Assembly: GCF_014648195.1 (NCBI RefSeq)
Contig: NZ_BMQQ01000023.1
Span: forward strand, 51,907 to 115,906
Reading direction: 5' to 3'
Source of the DNA: Streptomyces purpureus
Lineage (GTDB): Bacteria; Actinomycetota; Actinomycetes; Streptomycetales; Streptomycetaceae
DNA: 64,000 bases
Shown here: positions 26,668-35,298 of the stretch, one piece after another
How the letters are laid out: each line of letters begins with the position of its first letter
Position numbering within the stretch: the stretch's first letter is position 1
Program-made: the position numbers and the translations under genes
Notes under the pieces: generated by a model
Told to the model about the DNA's origin: nothing
Database searches by the model: none
The model's input: only the letters and a program-made list of their open reading frames with translations

Positions 26668-27866
26668 CAGACGACCTCGAAGAGTCCGGCCGCGCCCATT
26701 CCGCCGCCGACACACATCGAGATCACCACGTACCGGACCCCTCGGCGCTTGCCCTCGATCAGGGCGTGCCCCACCAGGCGGGCACCGGTCATGCCGTACG
26801 GATGGCCGACCGAGATCGCACCACCGTCGACGTTGAACCGCTCCGGGTCGATGTGCAGTTCATCGCGGCAGTACAGCGCCTGGGAAGCGAACGCCTCGTT
26901 GAGTTCCCACAGGCCGATGTCGTCGATGGTGAGATTGTGCTGCTTCAGCAGCTTCGGAATGGCCAACACCGGGCCGATGCCCATCTCGTCCGGCGCGCAA
27001 CCGGCAACGGTCAGGCCCCGGTAGACACCCAGCGGTTCCAGACCGCGACGCTCGGCCTCCTTCGACTCCATCAACACCGAGGCCGAAGCCCCGTCCGACA
27101 ACTGCGAGGAGTTGCCCGCCGTCACACTGGAACGCGCGCTCACCTGGCCGTCGGGCAGCACCGTCGTCAGCCCTGCCAGGCCTTCGAGCGTCGTCGATGC
27201 GCGGTTGCCCTCGTCCCGGGTCAGGGTGACCTCCTCGTCCCGCACCTCCCGGGACTGCTTGTCCAGGACCTTCTTGACGCTGCTGAGCGCGACGATCTCC
27301 TGATCGAACCGGCCGGCCTCCTGCGCCGCCGCCGTGCGCTGCTGCGACACGAGCGCGAACTCGTCCTGGCGTTCCCGGCTCACGCCGTAGCGTTCGGCGA
27401 CGATCTCCGCCGTCTGCAGCATCGGCATGTAGATACCCGGCTTGTGCTCGACCAGCCAGGGATCCGTCATGCGGTGGGTGTTCATGTGGTCGTTCTGCAC
27501 GAGAGAGATCGACTCGACACCGCCGCCGACAGCGACCTGCATGCCGTCCGCGACGATCTGCTTGGCGGCCGTCGCAATGGCCATCAGGCCCGACGAGCAC
27601 TGCCGGTCGATCGTCATCCCCGACACGACGTCCGGAAGCCCGGCACGCAGAGCGACCTGGCGAGCCACGTTGAAACCGGAGGACCCCTGCTGCACGGCAC
27701 AGCCGAAGATGACGTCCTCGACCTCGCCTCCCTCGAGCCCGGCGCGCTGCACCGCGTGCGAGAGGGCATGGGCGGCGAGTTCCTGCGCCTGCGTGTCGTT
27801 GAACGCGCCGCGGTAAGCCTTTCCGATCGGGGTCCGTGCCGTCGAAACGATGACTGCTTCCCTCAT
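26667..27866 (-). CDS. Acetyl-CoA C-acyltransferase (thiolase)
   Basis: 399 aa. Thiolytic cleavage of 3-ketoacyl-CoA. The nucleophilic Cys is in DRQCSSGLMAI (Cys90), followed by LNEAFASQALY, GGAISVGHPYGMTGAR (catalytic His) and CVGGGMGAAG (second Cys), all intact. The MREAVIVSTARTPIGKAYRG start fixes ATG 27866; the longer frame lacks homology. First gene of a minus-strand operon with the HAD hydrolase, with a 150-nt leader from the operator-covered promoter at 28016-28044. Confidence 0.96.
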   Translation of the reverse strand: MREAVIVSTARTPIGKAYRGAFNDTQAQELAAHALSHAVQRAGLEGGEVEDVIFGCAVQQGSSGFNVARQVALRAGLPDVVSGMTIDRQCSSGLMAIATAAKQIVADGMQVAVGGGVESISLVQNDHMNTHRMTDPWLVEHKPGIYMPMLQTAEIVAERYGVSRERQDEFALVSQQRTAAAQEAGRFDQEIVALSSVKKVLDKQSREVRDEEVTLTRDEGNRASTTLEGLAGLTTVLPDGQVSARSSVTAGNSSQLSDGASASVLMESKEAERRGLEPLGVYRGLTVAGCAPDEMGIGPVLAIPKLLKQHNLTIDDIGLWELNEAFASQALYCRDELHIDPERFNVDGGAISVGHPYGMTGARLVGHALIEGKRRGVRYVVISMCVGGGMGAAGLFEVV

Positions 27867-28015
27867 GTCACCCACTGCTTCCTGTTGATGGTGCCGTACG
27901 ACAACTGACGCGCCGTAACTGCTCCTTGACCGCCTGGACCGCTTGAACCTCTTGCTTCGCCGACCGATGACATGAGCCATGACCGCAGAAGGTGACGCAA
28001 GCCGGTCTCCGGCTC

Positions 28016-28044
28016 GTTATAGTTGAATTCGGCGTCATGTTCAA
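28016..28044 (-). promoter_or_regulatory. TetR operator/promoter 3 (thiolase operon)
   Basis: Minus strand: -35 TTGAAC (28044-28039), 17 bp, -10 TATAAC (28021-28016). The 22-bp site TTGAA-TTC-GGCGTC-ATG-TTCAA (28023-28044) shares both outer half-sites with the site at 23487-23508 and differs at 5 of the 22 positions, all within the central N3-GRCGYC-N3 block. Confidence 0.78.
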
Positions 28045-28096
28045 CCATGGCAATCTGCGCTCATGACTTGACAGCGCCGCCCGCCGACTGGAAGCT

Positions 28097-28110
28097 ACCG
28101 ACCAGTCGGT
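28097..28110 (+). promoter_or_regulatory. Palindrome ACCGAC-CA-GTCGGT upstream of a hydrolase remnant
   Basis: A perfect inverted repeat with 6-bp arms lies 15 bp before the first codons of an alpha/beta-hydrolase remnant. ACCGAC-type palindromes are common TetR-family operators. It appears to be the orphan operator of a lost regulator and is unrelated to the TTGAA sites. Confidence 0.5.
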
Positions 28111-28125
28111 TTGAATGGGGAGGCC

Positions 28126-28310
28126 GTGGCCGAGCTGAGGATCTCCACCGGTGCGGGCATGCCCGACGCGATCGCGGCGGGTCCGCCCGAGGGCCGCCCG
28201 GCGCTGCTGCACGGCTTCCCGCCAGACGGGGCTGGTGTGGCAACGGCAGATCCCTGCGTTGGCCGCGCAGGGCTGCCGAGTGGTGGCACCGACCTCCCGG
28301 CCCTTCCCGC
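28126..28310 (+). pseudogene. Alpha/beta-hydrolase, N-terminal remnant with frameshift
   Basis: From GTG 28126: VAELRISTGAGMPDAIAAGP, PEGRPALLHGFP (oxyanion-loop HGFP motif). One extra C near 28213-28224 then shifts the frame; in the next frame the expected QTGLVWQRQIPALAAQGCRV-VAPTSR continues. After about 28310 no hydrolase sequence can be followed, so the nucleophile elbow and the rest are gone. Confidence 0.65.
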
Positions 28311-28714
28311 CTACGCCACCCTGGGTGACAGCGACTGCGAACGTCTCGCCGAACTCGCCGGGCCCGTTCGGCCGCGCTGTCGTCGAAGCCGGCCTCATCA
28401 AGCTCGGCTGACCGGACACGGACCATGACCAGCCGGCGAGCAGATGAGCGCTGCCGACGTCGTCGAGGTCGGCCATGACGCCGAGTCCAGCCTCGTGGAC
28501 GTGGCCGATGACCGGCATCATCACAGCGATCACGACTCCCTGCGTGGCTGCTCAACACACGGCCACGTAGCGGAAGATCAGCGAGGTGGAGTCCCGGGAG
28601 ACCCATCAGAAGGACACGGCAGACCGTACGCAGCTCTAGCGCGCCGTCACCTCAGCGGGTCTCATCGGGAACGACTGACCTCGCCTCGACGAGTCGCATG
28701 CAAGGATGCTGCCC
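28311..28714. other. Gene-free stretch
   Basis: Open frames on both strands here (such as 28444 onward) have no family match and poor codon pattern. No terminator or promoter stands out. It probably holds further degraded sequence of the hydrolase locus. Confidence 0.4.
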
Positions 28715-30250
28715 GTGACCGGATCGTCTTCCTCGCCTGTCGCAGAGGGCACGCCTGGCAACTACGGCCTGGGTTCCCGGGCCGCTGCCGTCCTTGTGTT
28801 CGGATCCTCGGCCGCAGTCCTGGTGATCGAGATCGTCGCTTTGCGGCTGCTGGCTCCCTACCTCGGCCTCACCCTCGAGACCAGCACCATAGTGATCGGC
28901 ATCGCCCTCACCGCGATCGCCGTCGGCTCCTGGCTGGGTGGGCGCATCGCCGATCAGGTCAATCCACGCCGGCTCTTGGGCCCCTCGCTCGGAGTGTCGG
29001 GAGCGGTCGTGGCGCTCACCCCTGCCGTGCTGCGCACCACTGCGGAGTGGGCACCGGCGGTGCTCTTGTTGATCGCGTCGCTGACCGTCCTCGTACCGGG
29101 CGCCCTGCTCTCCGCGGTGACGCCGATCGTGACCAAGTTGCGTCTCACCAGCCTCGCCGAGACCGGAACGGTCGTCGGCCGGCTGTCCGCCGTCGGAACC
29201 GTCGGCGCGATCGTCGGCACCGTGCTCACCGGCTTCGTCCTCGTATCGCGGTTGCCGGTCAGCGGCATACTGATCGGCCTCGGAACACTGCTGCTGGTCG
29301 GCTCGGCGCTGGTCGAGTGGCGAACCCGCGGGTGGAGCAGCACGCCTGTCCTCACGCTCGTGGTCGTTGCCGGCGGCCTCGCCACCCTGGTCGCGCCCGG
29401 TGGCTGCGACACGGAGACCAAGTACCACTGCGTACGGGTCGTCGCCGACCCCGACCGTGACAGCGGCCGCACACTCGTTCTGGACGGCCTGCGGAACTCC
29501 TACGTCGACATCGACGACCCGACCTTCCTGGAGTTCGAGTACGTGCGCGCCATCGCGTCGGTCGCCGATGCCGCCTTCCCCGAAGGTGAGCCACTTGCTG
29601 CCTACCACGTGGGCGGCGGCGGGCTCACCTTTCCCCGTTACCTCGCGGCCACGCGGCCCGGGACACGCAGCGTGGTCTCCGAGATCGACAGCGGGGTCGT
29701 GCGCGTCAACCGCGACCAACTCGGCCTGAGACCGGAAGCCGGTATCGATGTACGCACCGAGGACGGCAGGCTCGGCCTGCGGCGACTCGACACCGGCAGC
29801 CGTGACCTCGTCGTCGGCGACGCCTTCGGGGGCGTCAGCGTGCCGTGGCACCTCACTACGGTGGACGCGATGACCGACATACGGCGGGTACTCAACAAGG
29901 ACGGCCTGTACGTCGCCAACCTCATCGATTACGGTGATCTGGCCTTCGCGCGAGCCGAAGTAGCCACCCTCAGCGAAGCCTTCGCGCACGTCGCCCTCAT
30001 CGGCGAACCCACCGATATCGGCCTCGACCCGACCGCCGCCCCCGATGGCGGCAATCTGGTGGTGCTCGCCTCCGACCGACCAGTCGACGTACGCGCGATT
30101 CAGAGCGCGTTGGACGCCCGCCAAACCGGCTGGAAGATCGCCACCGGTGACGACCTCACCTCCTGGACCGGCGATGCCCAACTGCTCACCGACGACTACG
30201 CACCCGTCGACCAGCTCCTCCAGCCCTACAGCCCACGCAGCAACCAGTGA
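28715..30250 (+). CDS. Fused membrane/spermidine synthase-like protein
   Basis: 511 aa. The N-terminal half (about 15-210) has six to seven membrane helices (AVLVIEIVALRLLAPYLGLTLETS is typical of the family). The C-terminal half is a Rossmann aminopropyltransferase-like domain (YHVGGGGLTFPRYLAATRPG, then SVVSEIDSGVV, VVGDAFGGVSVPWHLTT). Such fused MFS/spermidine-synthase proteins are widespread in actinobacteria. Several lack polyamine-synthase residues, and their substrates are unknown. GTG 28715 is preferred over ATG 28706, because AAGGA touches the ATG but is well spaced for the GTG. No polyamine gene adjoins it. Confidence 0.85.
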   Translation: MTGSSSSPVAEGTPGNYGLGSRAAAVLVFGSSAAVLVIEIVALRLLAPYLGLTLETSTIVIGIALTAIAVGSWLGGRIADQVNPRRLLGPSLGVSGAVVALTPAVLRTTAEWAPAVLLLIASLTVLVPGALLSAVTPIVTKLRLTSLAETGTVVGRLSAVGTVGAIVGTVLTGFVLVSRLPVSGILIGLGTLLLVGSALVEWRTRGWSSTPVLTLVVVAGGLATLVAPGGCDTETKYHCVRVVADPDRDSGRTLVLDGLRNSYVDIDDPTFLEFEYVRAIASVADAAFPEGEPLAAYHVGGGGLTFPRYLAATRPGTRSVVSEIDSGVVRVNRDQLGLRPEAGIDVRTEDGRLGLRRLDTGSRDLVVGDAFGGVSVPWHLTTVDAMTDIRRVLNKDGLYVANLIDYGDLAFARAEVATLSEAFAHVALIGEPTDIGLDPTAAPDGGNLVVLASDRPVDVRAIQSALDARQTGWKIATGDDLTSWTGDAQLLTDDYAPVDQLLQPYSPRSNQ

Positions 30251-30430
30251 CACGACGCACGTCCGAGCCGGCCGTGCCACCCGCCCACACCTCCGTCGAC
30301 GAGACCGCCGGCGCGCTGCCCACGGCCAACCGCGGGAATCCGTCCACGATCGTCTGCTCCCACGCCCGCCCGTCCCAGTGCGCGTGGGCGTACCTGTACC
30401 GGAACCGGAACGTGGTGCGCTGACGCATAG
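30251..30430 (-). pseudogene. Beta-propeller-type secreted protein remnant
   Basis: The minus-strand frame encodes AHAHWDGRAWEQTIVDG-FPRLAVGSAPAVSSTEVWAGG. H-W-D-G-x-A-W followed by an A-V-S-S-T-E-V-W-A repeat step is the blade motif of Streptomyces secreted beta-propeller proteins. Only about one blade is present, with no signal peptide, and the frame runs into the antisense of the preceding gene. It is a relic in the 284-bp gap before the MHS transporter gene. Confidence 0.45.
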
Positions 30431-30534
30431 CCGCGCCCCGAACTATGTTGCCCCACCACATGTGCGCCTGACCTGCATGTTTCTACGGTGTGCCCACACG
30501 TACCGTCCCCACCGCACACGAGGAAGTGGCGCAC

Positions 30535-31920
30535 ATGGCCTCCGCAACCACCGCTCCCCGGCCCCCGGGCAATCTCAAGCGCATCGTCGCCGCGTCCCTC
30601 ATCGGCACCACCATCGAGTGGTACGACTTCTTCCTGTACGGGTCGGCCGCCGCGCTGGTCTTCAACAAGCTGTTCTTTCCCGAGTCCGATCCGCTCGTCG
30701 GCACCCTCCTGTCCTTCCTGACCTACGCCGTCGGGTTCGCGGCGCGGCCCCTCGGGGCGCTGGTGTTCGGGCACTACGGGGACCGGCTGGGGCGTAAGAA
30801 GCTGCTTGTGCTCAGTCTGCTGATGATGGGCGGGGCCACCTTCGCCATCGGGCTCCTGCCGACGCACGCCGCCATCGGGAGCGCCGCGCCCGTGCTGCTC
30901 ACCGTCCTGCGGCTGGTGCAGGGGTTCGCGCTCGGGGGTGAGTGGGGCGGGGCCGTGCTGCTCGTGTCCGAGCACGGGGATGCGAAGCGGCGGGGGTTCT
31001 GGGCTTCCTGGCCGCAGACCGGGGCGCCCGCAGGGCAGTTGCTGGCGACCGGGGTGCTCTCCGCCCTCACCGCGCTGCTGTCGGACGCCGCGTTCACCTC
31101 CTGGGGGTGGCGGGTGCCGTTCCTGCTCTCGGGGGTGCTGGTGATCGTGGGGCTGTGGATCCGGCTGTCGGTCGACGAGTCGCCCGTCTTCAAGGCCGCT
31201 CTCGCCGCCGCCGAGGAGCGCAAGGGCTCCGCCGGTCAGGTGGAGAAGATGCCGCTGGTGGCCGTGTTGCGGCACCACTGGCGGGATGTGCTGGTGGCGA
31301 TGGGCGCGCGCATGGCGGAGAACATCAGCTACTACGTCATCACCGCGTTCATCCTCGTCTACGCCACCACCAGCACGGGCCTGAGCAAGCAGACCGCGCT
31401 CAACGCCGTTCTCATCGCCTCCGCCGTGCACTTCGCCGTCATCCCGGCCTGGGGCGCGCTCTCCGACCGGATCGGCCGCAAGCCGGTCTATCTGATCGGC
31501 GCGGTCGGCGTCGGCGCCTGGATGTTCCCGTTCTTCGCGCTGATCGACACCAAGAGCTTCGGCAGCCTGCTGCTCGCGGTGACCGTCGGCCTGGTGCTGC
31601 ACGGGGCGATGTACGCGCCGCAGGCGGCCTTCTTCTCCGAGATGTTCGCGACCCGGATGCGCTACTCGGGTGCCTCGATCGGCGCCCAGTTCTCCTCCGT
31701 CGCGGCCGGCGCCCCCGCGCCGCTCATCGCCACCGCGCTCCTCGCCGACCACGGCACCCCGACGCCGATCGCGCTGTACGTGATCGCCGCCGCGCTGCTC
31801 ACCGTCGTCGCGATCGGCTGCGCGAAGGAGACCCGACACCGGGATCTCGCCGAGGTGGACGGCGCCGAGAGCGGCGCCGCCGCCCGCGAGACCGCCGCGG
31901 CGGACGCCCGTACCGCCTGA
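30535..31920 (+). CDS. MHS family MFS transporter
   Basis: 461 aa, 12 predicted membrane helices, metabolite:H+ symporter family: the start region LKRIVAASLIGTTIEWYDFF-LYG, the loop GHYGDRLGRKKLL, and FALGGEWGGAVLLVSEHG are hallmark sequences. MHS members import carboxylates such as alpha-ketoglutarate, shikimate or proline/betaine. ATG 30535 follows GAGGAA. It converges on a PucR-type regulator, with 3-hydroxybutyrate dehydrogenase next, which suggests uptake of 3-hydroxybutyrate or a related short acid. That substrate is inference. Confidence 0.93.
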   Translation: MASATTAPRPPGNLKRIVAASLIGTTIEWYDFFLYGSAAALVFNKLFFPESDPLVGTLLSFLTYAVGFAARPLGALVFGHYGDRLGRKKLLVLSLLMMGGATFAIGLLPTHAAIGSAAPVLLTVLRLVQGFALGGEWGGAVLLVSEHGDAKRRGFWASWPQTGAPAGQLLATGVLSALTALLSDAAFTSWGWRVPFLLSGVLVIVGLWIRLSVDESPVFKAALAAAEERKGSAGQVEKMPLVAVLRHHWRDVLVAMGARMAENISYYVITAFILVYATTSTGLSKQTALNAVLIASAVHFAVIPAWGALSDRIGRKPVYLIGAVGVGAWMFPFFALIDTKSFGSLLLAVTVGLVLHGAMYAPQAAFFSEMFATRMRYSGASIGAQFSSVAAGAPAPLIATALLADHGTPTPIALYVIAAALLTVVAIGCAKETRHRDLAEVDGAESGAAARETAAADARTA

Positions 31921-31942
31921 GCACGCCGAGCTCCTCGCCCCA

Positions 31943-31972
31943 GGTCCGGTGGATCGCACGATCCACCGGACC
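31943..31972. terminator. Bidirectional terminator between MHS transporter and PucR gene
   Basis: A perfect 14-bp inverted repeat, GGTCCGGTGGATCG (31943-31956) and CGATCCACCGGACC (31959-31972), with only CA between the arms, lies between converging genes that end at 31920 and 31996. Confidence 0.85.
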
Positions 31973-31995
31973 CTTCGACGTGTCAGCTCGATGCG

Positions 31996-33882
31996 TCAGC
32001 GCGTCACGGCCGCCGCCATCGCGTGCAGCCGCAGCGCCAGTTGGATCTCCAGCGCGCGGGCCGGCTCCTGCCAGTCCGCGCCGAGCAGCCGCCCGACCCG
32101 GTCCAGCCGCTGGGCCACCGTGTTGACGTGGACGTGCAGCGCGTCCTTGGTACGGGCCGGGCTCATCCCGCTCGCGAAGTACGCCTCCATCGTCCGTATC
32201 AGGTCCGTGCCGCGCCGCTCGTCGTAGGCGACGACATCGCCGATCGTGCGCCGGACGAAACCTTCGACGTCCCGGCCGTCGGCGAGCAGCAGCCCCAGGA
32301 AGCCGAGGTCCTGTGCGGCCGCGCCCTGGCCCGTGCGGCCGAGCAGGCGCAGGGCGTCGAGGCAGCGGCGGGCTTCCTCGTACGCGCCCGCTACCGCCCC
32401 CGGCCGGGCCGCGGGCGCCTCGACCGGTGCGGAAGCGCCGACGGTGACCGACTCCCGCAGCGCGCCGCCCAGGTGCCTGGCGGCTTGGCGGGCGAGTTCG
32501 GCGGCGCTGTCGCCGGAGCCCAGTGGCAGCAGCAGGACGGTGCCTCCGTCCCGCGCCGACGCCAGGCCGTGCCGGGTCGCCGCCAGATGGGAGGCGGCGG
32601 ACCACAGCCGCTGACGGTCCGCGCTCTCGCGGCCGCCGGTGTCAGGCCCGCTGCCCGCGGTCGTCCGGTCGATCCGGGCCGCGAGCACCACATGCGGGGC
32701 GTCGACGTCGGTACGGAGCCGGGCGGCCCGCTCCCGCAGCAGCCTCCGGTCCCGGTCGGGCGCGTCCAGCAGGTCGTCGAGGAGCTCGCCTCGTACGCGC
32801 TGTTCGGCCTCCCCGGCCGAGCGGTGGGCGAGCAGCAGCAGGGAGGTGACCAGCGCGGCGCGTTCCAGGGTGCGCTGGTCGACCGGGTCGAGGTCGCCGT
32901 GGCCGCGCAGGACGAGCGCGCCGAGCAGCTCGCCGCCCGCGGAGACGGCCGCGACCCAGTCGTCACCGTGGCGCACGGCACGGCCGTCGCTCTGCGGCGC
33001 CGTCGGCACGGTCTCGGTGAACTCGACGGCGCCGTCGAGGACTTCGGAGAGCGCCTCGGCCACGTCGTGGACGCCGCCGCCGTGCAGCACGAGCTCGCTG
33101 AGCCGGTCGTGGACCTCCGAGGCCCGCTCGATGACGGCGCTGCGGTCACGGATGATCTCGTTGGCCCGCTCCAGTTCGGCGAGGGCGGAACGGGTCTCGG
33201 CGAGGAGGTTCGCGGTGTCGATCGCGACCGCCGCGTGGGCGGCGAACGAGCCGAGCAGCGCGACCTGTTCGCGTTCGAAGACCCGGGCGCGGCGGTCGGC
33301 CGCGAAGAGCACGCCGATGACCTGGCTGCCCAGCGTCAGGGGGACGCCGAGGATGGCGACGAGGCCCTCGTCGCGGACGCCGGAGTCGATGGCCCGCGTG
33401 TGCTGGAAACGCTTGTCGTCGAAGTAGCTGTCGGTCACATAGGGGCGGGAGGTCTGGGCGACGAGCCCGCCGAGCCCCTCCCCCATCCCCAGCCGCAGCT
33501 GCTGGAAGCGGGCGGAGACGGATCCGTCGGTGACCCGCATGTAGGTGTCGCCCGCGACCGGGTCGTTGAGGCTGAGGTAGGCGACTTCGGTACCGAGGAG
33601 GGCCCTCGCCCGCTGCACGATGGCCCGCAGGACCGCGTCGAGGTCGCGCAGCCCCGCCAGGTCGTGCGCGGTGGCGAAGAGCGCGGACAGCTCGGCCTCA
33701 CGGCGGCGGCGCCCTTCGAGCTCGGCGCGGACGCGCAGGGCGAGCTGCTTGGCGTGCTCGAGCCCGGCCAGCTCCTCCGGGCCCGCGCCGCCCGCGCGGG
33801 CGAGCAGCACGGGCCGGTCGTACGCCTCCACGGCCGCTCCGCGGGCGAGGAGCTCCAGGTAGGAGGCTTGTTCATGGGACAT
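31996..33882 (-). CDS. GAF-PucR family transcriptional regulator
   Basis: 628 aa. A GAF domain (about 85-240; AILGVPLTLGSQVIGVLFAA), a coiled coil (about 245-280), a central GGDEF-like PucR region and a C-terminal helix-turn-helix (RTKDALHVHVNTVAQRLDRV). PucR/CdaR regulators typically activate uptake and catabolic genes in response to small acids. ATG 33882 is used; GTG 33888, in frame, is an alternative and neither has a strong ribosome site. It is flanked by the MHS transporter gene and 3-hydroxybutyrate dehydrogenase, its probable targets. I see no clear operator. Confidence 0.9.
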   Translation of the reverse strand: MSHEQASYLELLARGAAVEAYDRPVLLARAGGAGPEELAGLEHAKQLALRVRAELEGRRRREAELSALFATAHDLAGLRDLDAVLRAIVQRARALLGTEVAYLSLNDPVAGDTYMRVTDGSVSARFQQLRLGMGEGLGGLVAQTSRPYVTDSYFDDKRFQHTRAIDSGVRDEGLVAILGVPLTLGSQVIGVLFAADRRARVFEREQVALLGSFAAHAAVAIDTANLLAETRSALAELERANEIIRDRSAVIERASEVHDRLSELVLHGGGVHDVAEALSEVLDGAVEFTETVPTAPQSDGRAVRHGDDWVAAVSAGGELLGALVLRGHGDLDPVDQRTLERAALVTSLLLLAHRSAGEAEQRVRGELLDDLLDAPDRDRRLLRERAARLRTDVDAPHVVLAARIDRTTAGSGPDTGGRESADRQRLWSAASHLAATRHGLASARDGGTVLLLPLGSGDSAAELARQAARHLGGALRESVTVGASAPVEAPAARPGAVAGAYEEARRCLDALRLLGRTGQGAAAQDLGFLGLLLADGRDVEGFVRRTIGDVVAYDERRGTDLIRTMEAYFASGMSPARTKDALHVHVNTVAQRLDRVGRLLGADWQEPARALEIQLALRLHAMAAAVTR

Positions 33883-33940
33883 GGACACAGGGATACCTGC
33901 CGTACGGGTGATCGCACCACCCCTGTGGATGACTGGACGC

Positions 33941-34750
33941 TCAGTGCGCGGTCCAGCCGCCGTCCAGGGTCAGGGAGGTGCCGGTGATGAAGGAGGCCTG
34001 TGGGGTGCAGAGGTAGAGGACAGCTTCGGCGACCTCCTCCGGCTCGACGAGCCGCTTGAGGGCCGAGTCCTTGAGCAGCACGTCGGTGAGGACGGCCTCG
34101 GGCGGGATGCCGTGCGCCGCGGCCTGGTCGGCGACCTGCCGTTCGACCAGGGGCGTGCGCACATAGCCGGGGTTGACGCAGTTGGAGGTGACACCGTGCG
34201 CCGCCCCTTCCAGGGCCGCCGTCTTGGACAGGCCCTCCAGGCCATGTTTGGCCGCCACATAGGCGGACTTGTACGCCGAGGCGCGCAGACCATGGACGGA
34301 GGAGAGATTGACGATCCGGCCCCAGCCCTGCCCGTACATGTGCGGCAGAGCGCCCCTGATCAGCCGGAACGGCGCCTCCAGCATGACGGTGAGGACCGTG
34401 TGGAAGACGTCCGGAGGGAACTCCTCGATGGGGCGGACCAGTTGCAGCCCGGCGTTGTTGACGAGGATGTCGGTGCCGGCGGCGGCGGTCTCGGCCGCGT
34501 CGAGGTCGGTGAGGTCGAGGACGTGGGCCTCGACGGTGCCCGGGAGGCCGGATGCCCGCTCCACCAGCTCGGCCAGGCCGTCGGCCGCCCGGTCGACGGC
34601 CCTGACCTTGGCACCGGCGGCCGCGAGGCGCAGCGCGCAGGCGCGGCCGATGCCGCCGGCCGCGCCGGTGACGAGCGCGGTACGGCCGCCGAGGTCGACG
34701 GTGACGGAGGGAGGTGCGGCCGCGGGGCCAGATGCGGTGGGGGCGGTCAT
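33941..34750 (-). CDS. 3-Hydroxybutyrate dehydrogenase (SDR)
   Basis: 269 aa. NAD-dependent interconversion of D-3-hydroxybutyrate and acetoacetate. It has SDR motifs TGAAGGIG (28-35), NNAG, NLSSVHG and YVAAK. Features specific to this enzyme group are VRTPLVERQV and the tail region ALKRLVEPEEVAEAVLYL, then SFITGTSLTLDGGW. ATG 34750 is the conserved start. It lies 58 bp upstream of the PucR gene in the same direction and may share its transcript. Confidence 0.93.
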   Translation of the reverse strand: MTAPTASGPAAAPPSVTVDLGGRTALVTGAAGGIGRACALRLAAAGAKVRAVDRAADGLAELVERASGLPGTVEAHVLDLTDLDAAETAAAGTDILVNNAGLQLVRPIEEFPPDVFHTVLTVMLEAPFRLIRGALPHMYGQGWGRIVNLSSVHGLRASAYKSAYVAAKHGLEGLSKTAALEGAAHGVTSNCVNPGYVRTPLVERQVADQAAAHGIPPEAVLTDVLLKDSALKRLVEPEEVAEAVLYLCTPQASFITGTSLTLDGGWTAH

Positions 34751-34805
34751 GCTTCGCACCCTATGAACCGCACCGCCCCCCACCGATGTGGTCCGCACCC
34801 ATACT

Positions 34806-35288
34806 TCAGGCCAGGGGGGTGGGGTCGAACCATGTGGGTTCGTCGGCGAGCGCCTGCTTGATCCGGAACTGCGAGAACTCCCTCAGCTCCGGCAGCGCCT
34901 CCACGGGGAACCAGCCCACCTCTGTCGACTCCTCGTCGTTGACCCGCGCCCGGCCCCCGGTCGCCCGGCAGCGGAAGGTGACGTCCATGAACTGGCACCG
35001 GTCGCCGTTGGGGTACGTGACCGGCTTGTGCATGGTCTGGACGAGGACGACCCGCTCCACCTCGCAGCGCACGGCCGTCTCCTCGTACACCTCCCGTACG
35101 GCGGCCGCGGCGGGCTGCTCCCCCGGGTCGACGATGCCGCCGACGATCGACCACATGCCGTTGTCGGCGCGCCTGCCGAGCAGGACCCGTCCGTCGTCGT
35201 CGAGGACGACCGCGCTCACCCCGGGCAGGAAGAGCAGCTGCTGCCCGGCGGTTTCGCGGATGGTACGGATGAAGTCAGGGGTTCCCAT
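34806..35288 (-). CDS. NUDIX hydrolase
   Basis: 160 aa. The Nudix box spans about residues 51-73: G-x5-E-x7-R-E-V-Y-E-E-T-A-V, with the usual Gly near the end replaced by Ala. The metal-binding Glu residues are intact. GRRADNGMWSIVGG before the box is typical of Streptomyces NUDIX proteins that act on nucleotide derivatives. ATG 35288 begins MGTPDFIRTIRE. It follows Lnt in the same direction, 10 nt apart. Substrate unknown. Confidence 0.9.
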   Translation of the reverse strand: MGTPDFIRTIRETAGQQLLFLPGVSAVVLDDDGRVLLGRRADNGMWSIVGGIVDPGEQPAAAAVREVYEETAVRCEVERVVLVQTMHKPVTYPNGDRCQFMDVTFRCRATGGRARVNDEESTEVGWFPVEALPELREFSQFRIKQALADEPTWFDPTPLA

Positions 35289-35298
35289 GCCGTCGACC

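Noticed and set aside
28444..29460. Open frame beginning MSAADVVEVGHDAE
   Set aside because: Most of it is out of frame within the spermidine-synthase-like gene and its composition is that of a shadow. The first 250 bp show no family match.
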